Origin: Azolla pinnata
Taxonomy: Eukaryota; Streptophyta; Polypodiopsida; Salviniales; Salviniaceae
DNA length: 22,266 nt
Direction of reading: 5' to 3'
NCBI GenBank assembly: GCA_037176905.1
Contig: JBBBWG010029176.1
Span: 1-22,266, forward strand
Of the stretch, positions 19,000 to 22,266 are shown piece after piece. Every line of letters begins with the position of its first letter. Positions within the stretch are counted from its first letter, which is position 1. Below the pieces are notes generated by a model. That model was given only the letters and a program-made list of their open reading frames with translations, was not told the origin of the DNA and searched no databases. Made by a program: the position numbers and the translations under genes.

Positions 19000-21875
19000 C
19001 TTAACATCGAGCATGAGCGTAGCTAATCATGAGAAGTCAGCATCATGAACCTTAAGTTTAGTTAGTGCAGGTTAAACTTTCAGGATAGAAAGCCGAGGGT
19101 ATAAGAATTAAAGACATTCAATTTATGGTAAGAGATTCAGACCAATTGCATCCTTTCACTTCTTCATTGCATATGAAGTTTGCAAAGTGTGAGTAGATCA
19201 TGGACCTAGGGTTTTTGTAAAATCTATCCTAATTTAGACTATCTTCTGTACAAGGAGAGTAAGTTTAAGATTATGTAATATAAAGTCTGAGGTTCAAGTC
19301 CAAGTGAAGCATGATGTCGCTATATGTGTTCATGACAATGAAGACGTTGCTTGTATGGCATATATCGAAATTTGTGCTCATTTCGATTACCTGACTTATA
19401 AAAGCCCAATCAGGCAGATTACCTGTTAGCAGTTGTATCACATTGATGCATGCACGCCCGACACGCATGTGCGTTGTCTGAACTCTCTCTTGGTTAAGCG
19501 ATTTGGATTGTACTCATTCCGATTACCAAACTTGTAAAAGCCTAATCAAGCAGTAACACGTGCATCCTCCCTCCCTTGAACACGTATGCATTTGTAGGTC
19601 ACCATCCATGTCGCGACCATCGTCATCATGTTGTCGTCGACATATATGATCAGAATCTCGAATGTGCACCAGAATAGAACACCAATGCCCACGAACCGAT
19701 GATGATCGAGTTCCCATGAAAAGAGAATTGTATGGGGACTAGGGGGGAAAGCAACACCATTCCTCGACGACGTTGTTGATGAGACAACAGGCTTTGCTAT
19801 CTGATCTCCTTCTGGTATACCTGCCTAGCTTTTCCATCTGACTCGTGAATTAGAAAATATCTTCATCGATGATGGACGATAGAAGCCAAGATCAATCATG
19901 AGGTCGAAAAGGCTTGGGCTGCAAAGATAGAGATTTCGGGGTTTAGGGTTTCATAATGTTTGTATGAATGCCAAGTAACGATCAAACTATAGTAAATAAT
20001 TTATTAGACAAGGTTTAGAATCACAATGGAGAACATTATCATCTATATGCACCTTGTTACGTCATTTATCATCTGCGCGCGATGGACCATATCTTTTGGA
20101 TGCACGATGTCTTCGATCATTGCCAATGATAGCATGTCGATCTTGATCAAACAGCACGAATGTTGTTTGGATCGTTGTGATCGATTGCATAACGGCGCAT
20201 CCCTACATATCGGTGGTCGACACACTTTCATGCATTAGTTGATCCATGGCCATTACTGTTGAAGGATTCGAATTATGTTTGAGCTTGACTTCTGATCTAG
20301 GAAAAAGGGTGAGATTTAGATTCCAGAGTTCGTGCCATGTTGGCTTATCGATTTGATTAAACACAAGCATTTTAAAAGCGCATTGATCGATCCTTTCCGT
20401 TTCCAACTTGGATAGCTGTTTGAGCTGGCGTGAGTGCAAGAATGAAGATAAGGAATAAGACTCTGGCTGTGAGCATATATGAAGAAGAAAAGAATGCGAT
20501 TAATATGCTTGGTTCTGATCGCAGTAGCCATTCAAGAGGGAAAACAAGAATTGAGGATGCCTTGAATGTTAATCAGGCTGGTTTATGTTGTTAATCGGAC
20601 ACAAGAAAATTGTGCATATGAAATGAAAGAGAGGGGTGTCAAATTGTCCGACGATATCTCGTCAACGACCAGATATCGTTGATCATACACCTCAGGTCTC
20701 GTGAGAAGAGCATGAATATGTGTCTTAGCTAAAAAGAGTATCGATAATCAGTAGAAACCCCAAAGGCGTTGGTCTGTTTTCTCTATTAGGCTTCATTGAT
20801 CTGTGCGAAGTGGTCACTTAATGATATTTTCCTCGTACCATTAGATGGTGGGCATGCCACGAGATACGATGTCAAGATTTCGATCGTCGATTTATTTTAA
20901 GTTTGTAAGACAGTTCTCGCAAAGTTTGTAGGCAAAATCATTGTTTAAAACACCCAAAATGGCTTCTGATTGCTGTGGTTTTTCCTTTTCTTTCTTTGTT
21001 GAAATTAACTTACCAATAGTTCTAGTGAACGAGACCTCGTCCAATGAATTGCAATGCGTCCTTGATATGCAGGATGCTCGCATAATTGTAGTTAACTTGT
21101 TCTGTCTTTGAATCGATTGTTGATGCTTCTTAGTAAATCAAACCCCAAGGCAGATCGAAATCCCGATCAACTTGATCAGTAGTCGGAAACGATACAAGAT
21201 CAATTGAGTCGAAGAAAAAGCACTGTTGCGAAGATGGCTGATTGGAAATTCCGAATCGATTGAAATCAGACTTCGTAACCGATAGAACCCATGGATTAAT
21301 TTGTTACCGGATCATTGGACGATTAATTGAATTTACACAACCAGACCTCAAATGGTATTTTTGGAGTTCAAAGTAGAGAAAATTGGGTGTTTTTTATCCG
21401 TAATTTTCTCTTTGAAAAATCTGCTTAAAAAGATGCCAATTACGAGACCATTAATATTATAATAACAATCAGATTTTAGATAGGGAAAGAAAAAACCTCA
21501 AAAAATCCTCTAAAAATCCACACGTTGAAAAGAAAACAGAAAAAATCAAAATTAAGAATTATTTTATTTAGCAAAATATGGTACTCTTATTGTTTTCGAA
21601 ATTCGCACACTTGAAAAAAGAAAAAAAAGAGCAGATATTTGTCTATCAGAAAACATCTATATAAAAAAAACACAAAGGAAATAAGGTATTAATTATATAA
21701 ATAAACAGAAAATCGTAATTACCAGTTTTTTATTTTTTCCCCCTCCGTACATAAAGTCTTTAAAAACAATATACGGACTGTTTTCAATAATATTAGAGTC
21801 CTGTGGATTTTGTAAAATAGGATAAATTATTATCTTTTGAACGTTGATCAAGATTATAATATACAAGTACAGTCA
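19000..21875. other. long spacer, no gene called
   Basis: About 2.9 kb without a convincing frame. It includes the ERF upstream region, a short duplication (19371-19553) and a telobox-like GGGTTTAGGGTTTCA near 19939. Short minus-strand frames at 20043-20531 (61-78 codons) overlap each other and show no domain. The right part (21480-21830) is very A/T-rich. Confidence 0.5.
19371..19553. repeat. short imperfect direct duplication, 136-bp offset
   Basis: A 47-48 bp segment at 19371-19417 (TGCTCATTTCGATTACC ... AAAAGCCCAATCAGGCAG) recurs at 19506-19553 with about 80% identity (GTACTCATTCCGATTACC ... AAAAGCCTAATCAAGCAG). Confidence 0.7.
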
Positions 21876-22242
21876 TAAATAAATAATTAAATAAATAAAT
21901 AAACAAATAAACAAAAGAACAAATAAATAGACAATCAAATAAATAATTAAATAAATAAACAAAATAAACAAATAAACAAAAGAACAAAGAAAGAAAGAAA
22001 GAAATAAACAAATAAATAAATAAACAAATAAATAAACAAATAAATAAACGAATAAATAAACAAATAAATAAATAAACAAATAAATAAATAAACAAATAAA
22101 TAAACAAATAAAAACAAATAAATTAACAAATAAATTAACAAATAAAAACAAATAGATAATAAACAGATAAATAAATTAACAAATAAATAAGCAGATAAAT
22201 ATACAATTTAACAAACAAACAAATAAATAAATAAACAAACGC
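21876..22242. repeat. AAAT/AAAC tetranucleotide array
   Basis: About 370 bp of 4-bp units, mostly AAAT and AAAC in alternation, with occasional AAAG, AATT, TAGA and AAAAC interruptions. The frames rich in Phe, Ile, Tyr, Leu and Val on the minus strand are translation artefacts of the repeat and are not genes. Confidence 0.95.
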
Positions 22243-22266
22243 GTAAATAACTAATGAAAGGACAAT

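Noticed and set aside
18639-19014. Minus-strand frames upstream of the ERF
   Set aside because: They overlap the TATA box and the leader, and none has domain similarity.
21793-22151. Hydrophobic frames resembling multi-pass membrane proteins
   Set aside because: Direct translation of the TTTA/TTTG tetranucleotide array in three frames.
1-22266. tRNA, rRNA, CRISPR arrays or bacterial-type operons
   Set aside because: No cloverleaf with A and B boxes, no rRNA-like block and no spaced direct repeats with unique spacers were found; the DNA is plant nuclear in character.

Overview
The window is nuclear DNA of a land plant, almost certainly a flowering plant. It has GT-AG introns, an AP2/ERF transcription factor, an XS-domain (SGS3/FDM-type) gene, which is a plant-restricted domain, and telobox-like motifs (AAACCCTAA). 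Spacers are long, AT-rich and full of microsatellites, while the 5' ends of genes are GC-rich. That contrast fits a monocot or early-diverging angiosperm, but the species cannot be named from this sequence.

Layout. (1) 1-773: GC-rich left edge, probably the 5' end and leader of a minus-strand gene that runs off the window. (2) 986-1254: tandem duplication carrying CAT microsatellites. (3) 2434-2800: small plus-strand gene for an 89-aa predicted membrane protein, with a 78-bp intron in its 3' UTR. (4) 5185-9715: the best-supported multi-exon gene, minus strand. Six coding exons join in consistent phase to a 554-aa protein with an acidic N-terminus, zf-XS, XS, a long coiled coil and a C-terminal C3HC4 RING. 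Its predicted 5' UTR intron holds three copies of the gene's own 5' end in forward-inverted-forward order. (5) 9710-10540: GNT-periodic trinucleotide tract. (6) 10541-13180: spacer with two weak coding-like relics. (7) 13211-13934: non-autonomous DNA transposon with terminal inverted repeats, inserted in a TTA-rich microsatellite. (8) 15557-18538: single-exon minus-strand gene for a very long ERF (about 993 aa) of DREB A-6 (group I) type, with a TATA box near 18996. (9) 19000-21875: spacer with a short duplication. (10) 21876-22242: AAAT/AAAC tetranucleotide array near the right edge.

The genes look independent; there is no cluster logic. The most interesting item is the XS-RING gene. Its family acts in small-RNA pathways, and it carries an inverted repeat of its own promoter-proximal sequence inside its first intron. 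If transcribed, that repeat would fold into a long hairpin, so self-targeting small RNAs are a testable possibility. Function and regulation here are inference; the exon structure and repeat layout are read from the sequence.
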